Positions 29,322-37,160 of a stretch of DNA of 37,380 nucleotides are shown here, piece after piece; positions within the stretch are counted from its first letter, which is position 1; each line of letters opens with the position of its first letter. Both the position numbers and the translations under genes were made by a program. Below the pieces are notes generated by a model. The model was not told the DNA's origin, did not search any database, and saw nothing but the letters and a program-made list of their open reading frames with translations. The stretch is from the NCBI GenBank assembly GCA_027449905.1, contig DAIDKT010000111.1, positions 1-37,380 on the forward strand, in the 5' to 3' direction. The stretch is from Legionellales bacterium. Lineage in GTDB: Bacteria; Pseudomonadota; Gammaproteobacteria; Legionellales; Legionellaceae.

Positions 29322-30674
29322 TTAGAAATCCCTGCTCCGCAAGATCTGTTGAGTATTCTCGATCAACGATTCATCTGCTACTGATATTGGGGAGTATTCA
29401 CTTCTGTTTATACGGGATGTTTGATCAACAAAGAAGTTCATCTGTGATACAGATTTGAGGGGTGGTAGTGGAATGATCGATTTTAAACGGAGAAAATCAA
29501 TCTCAAAATCGTTCGTATAATTATAACAAAGCTTTTCAAAAACTTGCATTGGGCGATGCCATTTCATCCAATTTTTTAAATAATCTTGTGCCAAGTTATT
29601 GCCTCTTAACAAGGTGTGGAAATACCCGGGCCAACTATTTTCAGGCATTGAACAAATTTTCATGATGATGGAGAGAATTGTACTTTGAATGTTATTTTGT
29701 TTGAAAATAGAGTTTTGAATGCGATCGGATAGCCAATTTCTTATCCGAATATACATTTGTGTTTTATGGATAGCTTGATTGCGTTGACTTTCAGATATTA
29801 GCTTGTCCAATAGGATCAGGATATTTTTAGGATCACTGAACGGATTTGTGTTTGCATTGGCAAGCAGCCTGTCAATTTCTTCGTGTTTTTGAGATAAAGC
29901 GGGACTGGACTGATTTATTTTTGACAATGCGCGTAACAATGGTCGAATGGTGAGTGATCCATAGCCTGACATGGCTGGGGGTGTGATTGCTTGTTCGATA
30001 TCCACTTTCATTTCAAGCAAATAACGAACAATGTCAACATGACCTTCTATGGCCGCATGAAAGATAGCTGTCATACCAAGCGCGTCGGGGATATTACAGG
30101 TCTCAGTTTCCTTCAGATTACCTTGATGTTTTTTATTTCGCTCATACTGAACGATCTCTTTTAATGCACCAAGTGAACCCATCGCTGCTGCTTGATGAAC
30201 GAGCGGCATTTGAGTAGCCAAAGGCATCGCATATGCAGAAGCGCCATGAGATAACAATATTTTGACTAAAAATCTATTGTCGCGTTGAACAGCAAGTTTA
30301 ATAGGGGTCATCCACTCATTTGTGCCAGGCATCTGACATGATCGATTGACGTCAGCCCCACGATTCGCCAGATGAGAGGTAATAGACACCTTGCCTAACA
30401 TCGAGGATAAAAAAATCGGTGTGTAACCTTCTTCGCAGGGTTGATTAACAAGAAAGGGTTTTTTCGTTAGAATACGGTCAACTGATTTGACGGAATTTAT
30501 TTCAATGGCTAGAAACAATTCTTCCAATAAAGCCTTTGCGTTCGTTGACAATCTCACACGTTCCTTGGTTGCATTCGCATCATCCCCCTCATCCCCCTCC
30601 TCAGAACAATCTAACTCCCTTAAAAAAACCACATCATCGGTATTGATAACTTTAACGGCATAGTGAAATAGCAT
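29322..30674 (-). CDS. Ankyrin-repeat protein, candidate secreted effector
   Basis: This 450-residue protein has no signal peptide or membrane segment. After an acidic N-terminal region (about 20-36), ankyrin repeats lie at about 50-80, 81-112 (EEGYTPIFLSSMLGKV then RGADVN), 121-150 (MTPIKLAVQRDNRFLVKILL), 155-180 and 199-230 (GMTAIFHAAIEGHVDIVRYL). Residues 230-450 are helical and match no domain I recognise. Eukaryote-like ankyrin proteins of this type are common Dot/Icm effectors in Legionella and Coxiella; that role here is inference. A TATAAT lies only 12 bases before the ATG with no ribosome binding site, so the mRNA may be nearly leaderless. The gene stands alone between mutS and rpsF on the minus strand. 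Confidence 0.8.
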   Translation of the reverse strand: MLFHYAVKVINTDDVVFLRELDCSEEGDEGDDANATKERVRLSTNAKALLEELFLAIEINSVKSVDRILTKKPFLVNQPCEEGYTPIFLSSMLGKVSITSHLANRGADVNRSCQMPGTNEWMTPIKLAVQRDNRFLVKILLSHGASAYAMPLATQMPLVHQAAAMGSLGALKEIVQYERNKKHQGNLKETETCNIPDALGMTAIFHAAIEGHVDIVRYLLEMKVDIEQAITPPAMSGYGSLTIRPLLRALSKINQSSPALSQKHEEIDRLLANANTNPFSDPKNILILLDKLISESQRNQAIHKTQMYIRIRNWLSDRIQNSIFKQNNIQSTILSIIMKICSMPENSWPGYFHTLLRGNNLAQDYLKNWMKWHRPMQVFEKLCYNYTNDFEIDFLRLKSIIPLPPLKSVSQMNFFVDQTSRINRSEYSPISVADESLIENTQQILRSRDF

Positions 30675-30998
30675 AATATTTAGTCATTATAATTGAAGTT
30701 ACGGTGAGGGTATCATTTTATTTGTGCTCTGTAAATGCCCACTTAAGCATCTTTTGGTTCGCCGTGTTAAATTAAAGACGATTTTATTTGTAAATACTAT
30801 TTAGGGTTTGTTCACAACGCATCTTTTATAACTTGATGCCCCGTGACGTCAAAATTTGAAATGGCAACAGACCCTGCCCAGCTAATATTGTTTAGATACT
30901 ATCACTTTCAATTTTTTGTGAAATAAGTTATCATGTCACGCTTTTTGAACCTTGCCTTACTTAATTGTTAAGAAGGCTTTATCCATAAGGAGTATAAA
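30675..30998. other. Intergenic region between the ankyrin gene and rpsF
   Basis: No ORF of note is seen. The left part should hold the promoter of the ankyrin gene and the right part that of rpsF. I could not find a convincing -35/-10 pair for rpsF; a weak TATCAT lies at 30929-30934. The middle holds a 73-bp segment bounded by inverted repeats, listed separately. AAGGAG at 30987-30992 is the rpsF ribosome binding site. Confidence 0.5.
30803..30875. repeat. 73-bp segment bounded by imperfect inverted repeats
   Basis: AGGGTTTGTT (30803-30812) is matched in inverted orientation by AACAGACCCT (30866-30875), nine of ten bases. Inside are GCATC/GATGC (30819-30823 and 30835-30839) and the perfect palindrome TGACGTCA (30844-30851). 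The layout resembles a MITE or a trimmed insertion-sequence remnant, but no target-site duplication is obvious and there is no second copy in this window. Confidence 0.35.
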
Positions 30999-31343
30999 TT
31001 GAGACATTACGAAGTTGTGTTTCTTGTGCACCCTGATCAGAGTGAGCAAGTTCCTGGCATGGTTGAGCGCTATGAGGCGATCATAACCAAGCATGAGGGA
31101 AAAATTCATCGAAAGGAAGATTGGGGCCGTAGGCAGCTGTCTTATCCAATGCAAGATGTGCACAAAGCACATTATCTGTTGTTTAATATCGAATGCAATC
31201 AAGCGGCTTTAGACGAGTTAAAGACAGCGTTTAAATACAACGATGCCATTCTACGAAACTTGATAATCAAGAAAAAACTTCCGGTTATCACCGAATCAAT
31301 CATGATGAAAAAAGAATCCAAAGATTCCAGAGAATCTGCTTAA
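30999..31343 (+). CDS. rpsF: 30S ribosomal protein S6
   Basis: This 114-residue protein of the small-subunit platform binds 16S rRNA together with S18. The N-terminus [20 protein letters not shown] and the block [20 protein letters not shown] are typical of gammaproteobacteria. The start codon is TTG, fixed by alignment to the family N-terminus and by AAGGAG six bases upstream; no ATG is available. A TTG start is unusual for so highly expressed a gene and may hold down its translation. The C-terminal tail is charged and variable, as in relatives. rpsR follows after 12 bases. Confidence 0.97.
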   Translation: MRHYEVVFLVHPDQSEQVPGMVERYEAIITKHEGKIHRKEDWGRRQLSYPMQDVHKAHYLLFNIECNQAALDELKTAFKYNDAILRNLIIKKKLPVITESIMMKKESKDSRESA

Positions 31344-31355
31344 AGGAGCCCGCAT

Positions 31356-31580
31356 ATGTCACAGTATTTTCGTCGTAAAAAAATGTCACGGCCTGCAGAT
31401 GGCGCCAGTGAAATTGATTATAAAGATGTTAATTTGTTGAAAAACTATATTAGCGAAACCGGTAAAATTGTACCAAGTCGTATTACTGGTACCAGTGCAA
31501 AAGATCAACGTCGCATTGCGTTGGCGATTCAGTATGCACGGTTACTTGGCTTGTTACCTTATTGCGATAGCCATCGGTAA
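31356..31580 (+). CDS. rpsR: 30S ribosomal protein S18
   Basis: This 74-residue protein partners S6 on the 30S platform. The family sequence [20 protein letters not shown] and [20 protein letters not shown] match E. coli S18 (75 residues) closely. A good ribosome binding site (AAGGAG) precedes the ATG. The gene for an integral membrane protein starts four bases after its stop. Confidence 0.97.
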   Translation: MSQYFRRKKMSRPADGASEIDYKDVNLLKNYISETGKIVPSRITGTSAKDQRRIALAIQYARLLGLLPYCDSHR

Positions 31581-31584
31581 AAAC

Positions 31585-32499
31585 ATGGCACGCATACAGG
31601 GGTTTATACAAAAACAAGCTGATTTGTTGGTCACTCAGAAGTCGCGCGCGTTAGTTTACGCGCTTGTTTTTGCTTTATTCCCTTATACAGCGTGGTTAGC
31701 GGTCATCGTCATTGCGCTGATTACATTAAGAAAAGGATGCTTAGAGGGCGCTGTGCTGTTGTTGCCCACGATGCTAGTACATCTCGGTGTTTCGCTGGTC
31801 TTTGCCGCAACCATGGTTCCCATCGTCAATACCTTGACTCTTTTTCTCCCGTGTTATTTTGCAGCGTGTGCATTACGGGTAACAACCAGTTGGCAGGCCG
31901 CATGTGCAGTTTTATTTCTGCAGATAAGTCTGGTTGTCTTGTGTGTTCAATGGATGATACCTGATTTTGTGATGACGCAGTTTGTTTATCTAAAAACGAT
32001 ACTCGAACAAACCCAATCAGAAGGTGCTTTGTCTGGATTGATGCATGATAATCCTGCACTGAGTGATGATATGCTTGCCGGGTATGCGTTTGGCATTCAA
32101 ATGCTGTCTGTTGTTTTTTCAGCACTATCAGGATTAATGTTCGCTCGTTCCATCCAATCGCGTTTGTACCATCCTGATGGTTTTAGACAGGAGGTTTTGT
32201 CTTTTCGAGCAAAAAAAATAATGGTCATCCTATTGGTTGTGTTGTTTTTTTCGGCATTACAAAAAAATATGGTTGCTATGATGATGTTGCCTTCCTTGGT
32301 GATGTATTTTTTGTTATCTGGTCTCAGTTTAAGCGCCAATATTTTTTATAAAAAAAATTCGCGGGTTATACTCGTGTTGCTCTTGGCGCCATTAATGCTG
32401 TTGCCTTTTGTTATGGTTCCCTTGTATGGGGTGTTAGGATTGGTGGATAGTTTATTTAATTTAAGGGTATCTACTTTTAAATTCAGAAGAAGAGGGTAG
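31585..32499 (+). CDS. DUF2232-like integral membrane protein in the ribosomal-protein operon
   Basis: This 304-residue protein has about eight hydrophobic segments spread over the whole length (for example [20 protein letters not shown], then [19 protein letters not shown], and near the end [20 protein letters not shown]). Its ends are basic. Proteins of this kind, resembling DUF2232/YybS, sit between rpsR and rplI in several gammaproteobacteria including Legionella and Coxiella relatives; the function is unknown. The frame is open from 31468 inside rpsR, but the ATG at 31585 is preferred because it follows the rpsR stop by four bases and GGTAAA lies just upstream. It is five bases from rplI, so it is surely cotranscribed with the ribosomal genes. 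Confidence 0.8.
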   Translation: MARIQGFIQKQADLLVTQKSRALVYALVFALFPYTAWLAVIVIALITLRKGCLEGAVLLLPTMLVHLGVSLVFAATMVPIVNTLTLFLPCYFAACALRVTTSWQAACAVLFLQISLVVLCVQWMIPDFVMTQFVYLKTILEQTQSEGALSGLMHDNPALSDDMLAGYAFGIQMLSVVFSALSGLMFARSIQSRLYHPDGFRQEVLSFRAKKIMVILLVVLFFSALQKNMVAMMMLPSLVMYFLLSGLSLSANIFYKKNSRVILVLLLAPLMLLPFVMVPLYGVLGLVDSLFNLRVSTFKFRRRG

Positions 32500-32504
32500 T
32501 TAAA

Positions 32505-32957
32505 ATGCAAATTATTTTATTAGAAAAAATCAGAAATTTAGGTGCATTGGGGGATACAGTCAATGTGAAACCAGGTTATGGCCGAAATTTTTTGATTCCG
32601 CAAGGCAAGGCAGTGTTTGCTACAGATGAAAATGTGAAATCATTTGACGCCAGACGAGCCGAGTTAGAAAAAAAAGCTGCGCAAGAATTATCTAAAGCCG
32701 AGCAGCGCGCTGCAAAACTGAATGATACGACGTTGGTTATCCAAGCCCAAGCCAGTGATGAAGGTAAACTATTTGGATCAGTTGGTATCGTTGAAATTAA
32801 AGACGCACTGTTGGCCAAATCCATAGAAGTCAACAAACGCGAAATCATGATGCCAGAAGGTGCTTTTCATTCTATTGGTCAATACGCTGTTAAAATTCAA
32901 GTGCACAGTGACGTCATAGCAACCGTTCAGGTTGAAGTGATTGCTGGATCAAAATAA
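32505..32957 (+). CDS. rplI: 50S ribosomal protein L9
   Basis: This 150-residue protein (E. coli 149) has the L9 form: an N-terminal RNA-binding domain ([20 protein letters not shown], with [13 protein letters not shown]), a long connecting helix at about 45-75, and a C-terminal domain ([26 protein letters not shown]). AGAGGG precedes the ATG. It is the last gene of the rpsF operon. Confidence 0.97.
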   Translation: MQIILLEKIRNLGALGDTVNVKPGYGRNFLIPQGKAVFATDENVKSFDARRAELEKKAAQELSKAEQRAAKLNDTTLVIQAQASDEGKLFGSVGIVEIKDALLAKSIEVNKREIMMPEGAFHSIGQYAVKIQVHSDVIATVQVEVIAGSK

Positions 32958-32978
32958 GTCTGTTATTAAATCTTGTTA

Positions 32979-33009
32979 GTTGGGCTTAGGCCCAACAATT
33001 GCTTTTCAT
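32979..33009 (+). terminator. Rho-independent terminator of the rpsF operon
   Basis: GTTGGGC (32979-32985) and GCCCAAC (32990-32996) form a 7-bp stem with the tetraloop TTAG, followed by AATTGCTTTTC. It lies 22 bases after rplI and just beyond the end of the convergent large ankyrin gene, so it may serve both strands. Confidence 0.7.
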
Positions 33010-36000
33010 ACCCCAAAGCCAAGATTTGAATTTGGCAAGGTTGCTGGCATTTTTAATGAGCTGGATTCATCGGCCGCTTCTTCTTCTTCTTCTTTTTTGG
33101 TATCATCAACCTCAACCAATCTATAGCTTTTTGAGAACATACCTAAATTGGCAGATGTTCCCTGACTGCTTACTTGACTTAGTCTATCAAAAAAAACCTT
33201 TACCAGTTCCCTTGTATTGTTATAAACTGCCAACTCATTCAATAATGCTCGATCGATTGCATTTAGTTCGTCTGCAGAGGTTTTACGCTTAAGTAGATTT
33301 AAAAGTTGCGTGGTATATGACACAATCGCTTGGTTATACAGACTTTCTTGGTCTGATTCTCTTGTTTTCTGTCTAATAGCAAACTTGAGAACAGAGGGGA
33401 TTCTCAACATACTTTCAATCATTGTTGTGAATTCTTTACACCTTGAATAATATTTAACCTGATCTAAGTTTGCTTGAACAGATGGTAGTTGCATCAAGCC
33501 AGTGGCTTGGGAAATCATTTTATAGTCTATCGTTCGACGTAACAGTCGATTATTGAAAAGGGATGCTGATTGTTGAACGACATCAAGATGAAGCAAATAA
33601 TCAGCCATGGCACCATAGCCCATTCTAATGGCATCCGTTGTTAGTTTGTTGCAAACTTTGGGATGTGAATTTAACAGGTTGGTTGACAGTTTAAATAAGG
33701 TTATCAGCGCCCCTAATTTGTTATGGGATACTGCAAATGAACAAAGATTAAAAACAAACTGTGGTTCTAGAAAACCTTCACACGTCATATACAAGCGAAT
33801 GATCTCATCAGACTCTCTGTCATACTCACTTATCAATATAGCGTGATAAAAATCATAACGATTATTGAGTTGGACATAATCGCTTGAATCGTAAAAAGTG
33901 TTAAATTGTTCATAGGCAGGTAAATAAACATGTGGTGACATAACAAAATTATTGGGGAATGGATCCTCATGATGCGCCAATTCGAAACTTTGTGAATAAG
34001 GAATCGGCGCAGGTGAGAATGGTTGTGTGTGGGATATAGGAGTTGGGCTGAACGATGATATATCTGACTGATATTGGGGTAAATAAGCCACAGGCGCTGC
34101 AGGATAGGGCTGTGAGTAGGGATCAGATGATGGCATGAACGATGTTGAATAAGTCATCGGTGCAAAGATGGATGCTGGTGAGTAAGCCATTGGTAACCCT
34201 AGCAACGATTCTGAACCAGCATGCGGTGATGATGCGGGTATTGTTAATGTTGGGGCGGTTGGTATTGACGAAAACAGTTGTGAATGGTTAGCTGAAGTTC
34301 CTGCGAATGACTTTTGATGCCTACTCCCGCGTATTTGGTGTTGTTGTGATGGAGTTCGTGCTTTTGATACAGGGTGTGTCTGCCAGTGTTTTGTATTCTT
34401 CGATGAGGTTGATGGAGCCATTGTCGATACCTGTTGATGGCTATCTTGTTGTTCGGTAGGTGCGTGAGGCATGAGTTCACTGAGTAAATCGTTAAGTTGG
34501 TCAAACCCTTGACTTTGAATTTGTTTTAAATCAGTACAGTCAGCTGCTTTCAATGAGTTTAAAACATTATCTAGACTTAACAATATTTCACAGGCTTCCA
34601 TATTTTTGGTGGCGGCAGCATTCTTCAACAAGATATTATTCTGTTCGTGGGCATTTAGTTGAATGTTAGGACAATTTAACAACAGATACACTGATGGTGT
34701 TAGCAGATGTTCTATGGCTAGAAGAACCAAATCAAGATCGGCGGTCGCTGCAATTTCAGATTTACCTAATAGCATGTTGACCGTGGTATTGGGATTAAAG
34801 GCTACAGTTGCTGTCGATGTATGCTGATTTATCGATAGTGTAGAGATTAATAATTCCGGTCCAATTTCACCTAAAAATCCCGATAGGGTGGGGTGGTTCA
34901 ACAATAACAACAAAACCTCATCCTGGCCCTCTTTGATGATTGTAGTGAGCAGCTCTTTCCAATTTTGGGCGGTCATCAGTTCAATCACTGCAGTAAATCG
35001 CAACAGCTGATACATGACTGCATATCGAAAATCTGATGCGGAAAAAATGGCAAGGATATCCATGCTTGCTAGCAGCGTTTTCAATTGTTCTTGGTAAATA
35101 GGATGTTTAAATTTCTTCAGCTGAGGGAGGCTATGTTTGATGGCATCCAGCAATGATTCATTGGTTATCTTAATCAGTGGATCAGTTGAGCTTTCTTCTG
35201 GTTGAAAAGAGTCCATTTTTGAATTTTGAGTGTCTTTATCCGTAGCAGAGCTTACCGACAAAGTTTCGTGAATTGAAGGTTTATGCAGATTTGTCTTGGT
35301 GGTATTGTCTGTTTTAGCAACGGCAACAGCGTCCTGCGTGAGCAGATTAAGATTGGTATGATTGAAGCCAATGTTCTCTAATCTTGAACGAACTTCATTT
35401 TGTATTTTGGGATTAATTTCTTTTAGATGATCTAAATAAATTTTCTTCAGTTTGTTTGTCTTTGTGATGTGTTTGATGAGATATTGAGATATGAGATCAT
35501 TGGTTGTTAAGAGACTTAAATCTAAAGAATTAAGCCCATCGCTCCGGGTTTCTAGGGGGCTGAAATTTAATTTTTCGATGCACCAACGTAGCATACTGAA
35601 ATCTTGTGACTGCGCGGCCAAATGAAGTAAGGAGGAATTCCGGTCATCTAAATTTTTGAGGCTCAGCCCCTTGGTGTTATTTTTAAGCCATTGAATGCGA
35701 TCTGTGCTATCTGGCAATTTAAACAATTTAGCGACTAGATGTAATTCGCCCGAATCTTTGGCGTTTACGTTCACTAAGGGATATTTTCCAATAAAATGTT
35801 TTATATTTTGACTGTAATATTTAAGTGCATTAGACCTAAATTTAGCTTCATCATTGATATGAAAGCCTTTTTTTTGTGCTTCTTCAATGAAAGCAATGGA
35901 TGCAGCAAAAAAATGCTCTTCCCACAGATGAAATAACGGTTGACCTTCAAGCTTTTCATTCACGTCGATGAGATGCCTTTGCAGGCAAAACTGAATAAAT

Positions 36001-37160
36001 CCTTTAAAATTTTGCAAAGAGGTGAATCGTAATTGCTCTATAATGCCTGGTTCTTTAATATAATCGAGCACATAACGAGCGAAATTTTCTGCCTTTGCTA
36101 ATGCGTCAGAATCGTCTTTATGCTCATCGGATTCATACTGATTGACGAATTCATCAATGACCGTGTTGTTGTAGTCATCTCGTTCAAAACATAAGTTTGG
36201 AAAGCGGCGGAATAAATCATAACGTGTGATATAGTCGTAATGGTTGCTTGCAACCAAAGCCATTGCCCAGTTGATCTCTTTGTACCTAGGGACAACTTTT
36301 ATGTTGCCGTTGAAAGTGGGATGTCCCAGGCACCAATCAAGTTGATTTCCTGTAGAAATGGCGTATAGGACAGCGACAGGATCCTGGCCTAAATTGACAA
36401 GTTTTTTGTAATCAAGCCAGCTAAGTATGTCAATTTGATTAAACTCAATGCTCCATGTCAATAGAGTTTTTTCATCATCGGACGTTAAGGAATCAGGGCA
36501 TATGCTATCCAAGAATCGTAATAGCTGAATATCCCCGGCCATGATGGCATGAACAGCCAATCCCCTCCCTTTGTTATCTTTAACAGTCAGCAAGCCAGGA
36601 TGATTGTCTAAACTATTGATAACCCAGTCAGTATGGTGATGTGCAATGGCGTGATGAATTGGTAGGAATCCATCTTTATCAATAAGTGTAGGATCATACC
36701 ACTGCGAGTATTGTGCATAATGCTCATTGAAGTCTCGAATAAAGTCAGTTTCCTGCGGCAAGATATGAAAAAATGTTTGGCCATTTCTACCGGTTAAATC
36801 GATGTCTGCTCCACATTCTAACAGCTTGAATACAAATGGTATTCGCCCAAGCTGGGCCGCACGCATCAAGGGCGTAAAACCAGCCTGATCTATCGCGTTG
36901 ATCTGTTCCGGATATTCGGCAATAAACCTGTTAAAAAGTTTATGATATCCAAAGCCAGCAGCCATACTTAATGGCGTATAATCGCAATAATCTTGGATGG
37001 TGTTGATTAAATGTTCGCTAATCTCTTTTGATTCAGGGTAGTTTTTCATGGCTGCTACCCCAATCGGATGAACAGGTTCATCTGCTTGGATTTTGAGTTT
37101 GTTATTTGTGCACAGTTTAATTAAATGTAGGTGGTTAAATTGAGATACATATGTGAGCAA
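33006..37160 (-). CDS. Giant ankyrin-repeat protein, candidate effector, 5' end interrupted
   Basis: This frame encodes 1384 residues from the first possible start, a TTG at 37160 preceded by AAAAAGG. Ankyrin-like repeats occur at about 58-90 (YTPLSMAAGFGYHKLFNRFI), 91-124 (GFTPLMRAAQLGRIPFVFKL), 161-230 and 505-550 (SLLHLAAQSQDFSMLRWCIE). Residues 600-660 are Ser/Thr-rich, 660-890 helical, 901-1085 a Pro/Ser/Tyr/Gln-rich linker, and 1090-1345 helical again. The end is acidic (VDDTKKEEEEEAADESSS, then 16 more residues). No signal peptide or membrane helix is seen. Glu-rich segments just before the C-terminus are known in Dot/Icm substrates, so secretion is a reasonable inference. The ankyrin pattern already begins upstream of 37160, so the true gene is longer and broken by a TGA at 37260-37262. 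Confidence 0.75.
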   Translation of the reverse strand: MLTYVSQFNHLHLIKLCTNNKLKIQADEPVHPIGVAAMKNYPESKEISEHLINTIQDYCDYTPLSMAAGFGYHKLFNRFIAEYPEQINAIDQAGFTPLMRAAQLGRIPFVFKLLECGADIDLTGRNGQTFFHILPQETDFIRDFNEHYAQYSQWYDPTLIDKDGFLPIHHAIAHHHTDWVINSLDNHPGLLTVKDNKGRGLAVHAIMAGDIQLLRFLDSICPDSLTSDDEKTLLTWSIEFNQIDILSWLDYKKLVNLGQDPVAVLYAISTGNQLDWCLGHPTFNGNIKVVPRYKEINWAMALVASNHYDYITRYDLFRRFPNLCFERDDYNNTVIDEFVNQYESDEHKDDSDALAKAENFARYVLDYIKEPGIIEQLRFTSLQNFKGFIQFCLQRHLIDVNEKLEGQPLFHLWEEHFFAASIAFIEEAQKKGFHINDEAKFRSNALKYYSQNIKHFIGKYPLVNVNAKDSGELHLVAKLFKLPDSTDRIQWLKNNTKGLSLKNLDDRNSSLLHLAAQSQDFSMLRWCIEKLNFSPLETRSDGLNSLDLSLLTTNDLISQYLIKHITKTNKLKKIYLDHLKEINPKIQNEVRSRLENIGFNHTNLNLLTQDAVAVAKTDNTTKTNLHKPSIHETLSVSSATDKDTQNSKMDSFQPEESSTDPLIKITNESLLDAIKHSLPQLKKFKHPIYQEQLKTLLASMDILAIFSASDFRYAVMYQLLRFTAVIELMTAQNWKELLTTIIKEGQDEVLLLLLNHPTLSGFLGEIGPELLISTLSINQHTSTATVAFNPNTTVNMLLGKSEIAATADLDLVLLAIEHLLTPSVYLLLNCPNIQLNAHEQNNILLKNAAATKNMEACEILLSLDNVLNSLKAADCTDLKQIQSQGFDQLNDLLSELMPHAPTEQQDSHQQVSTMAPSTSSKNTKHWQTHPVSKARTPSQQHQIRGSRHQKSFAGTSANHSQLFSSIPTAPTLTIPASSPHAGSESLLGLPMAYSPASIFAPMTYSTSFMPSSDPYSQPYPAAPVAYLPQYQSDISSFSPTPISHTQPFSPAPIPYSQSFELAHHEDPFPNNFVMSPHVYLPAYEQFNTFYDSSDYVQLNNRYDFYHAILISEYDRESDEIIRLYMTCEGFLEPQFVFNLCSFAVSHNKLGALITLFKLSTNLLNSHPKVCNKLTTDAIRMGYGAMADYLLHLDVVQQSASLFNNRLLRRTIDYKMISQATGLMQLPSVQANLDQVKYYSRCKEFTTMIESMLRIPSVLKFAIRQKTRESDQESLYNQAIVSYTTQLLNLLKRKTSADELNAIDRALLNELAVYNNTRELVKVFFDRLSQVSSQGTSANLGMFSKSYRLVEVDDTKKEEEEEAADESSSLKMPATLPNSNLGFGV
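33078..33092 (-). repeat. GAA trinucleotide run (five codons)
   Basis: Five GAA codons in a row encode Glu1357-Glu1361 near the C-terminus of the giant ankyrin protein. Gain or loss of units would keep the frame but change the length of the acidic block. Confidence 0.8.
33906..34460 (-). repeat. Low-complexity Pro/Ser/Tyr-rich coding segment of the giant ankyrin gene
   Basis: Codons 901-1085 encode a disordered linker rich in Gln, Ser, Pro and Tyr. Within it a degenerate motif P-[MVI]-x-[YH] recurs at Pro990 (PMAY), Pro1001 (PMTY), Pro1023 (PVAY), Pro1041 (PISH) and Pro1052 (PIPY). The spacings are 11, 22, 18 and 11 residues, which suggests decayed tandem duplication of an 11-residue unit. 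Confidence 0.6.
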
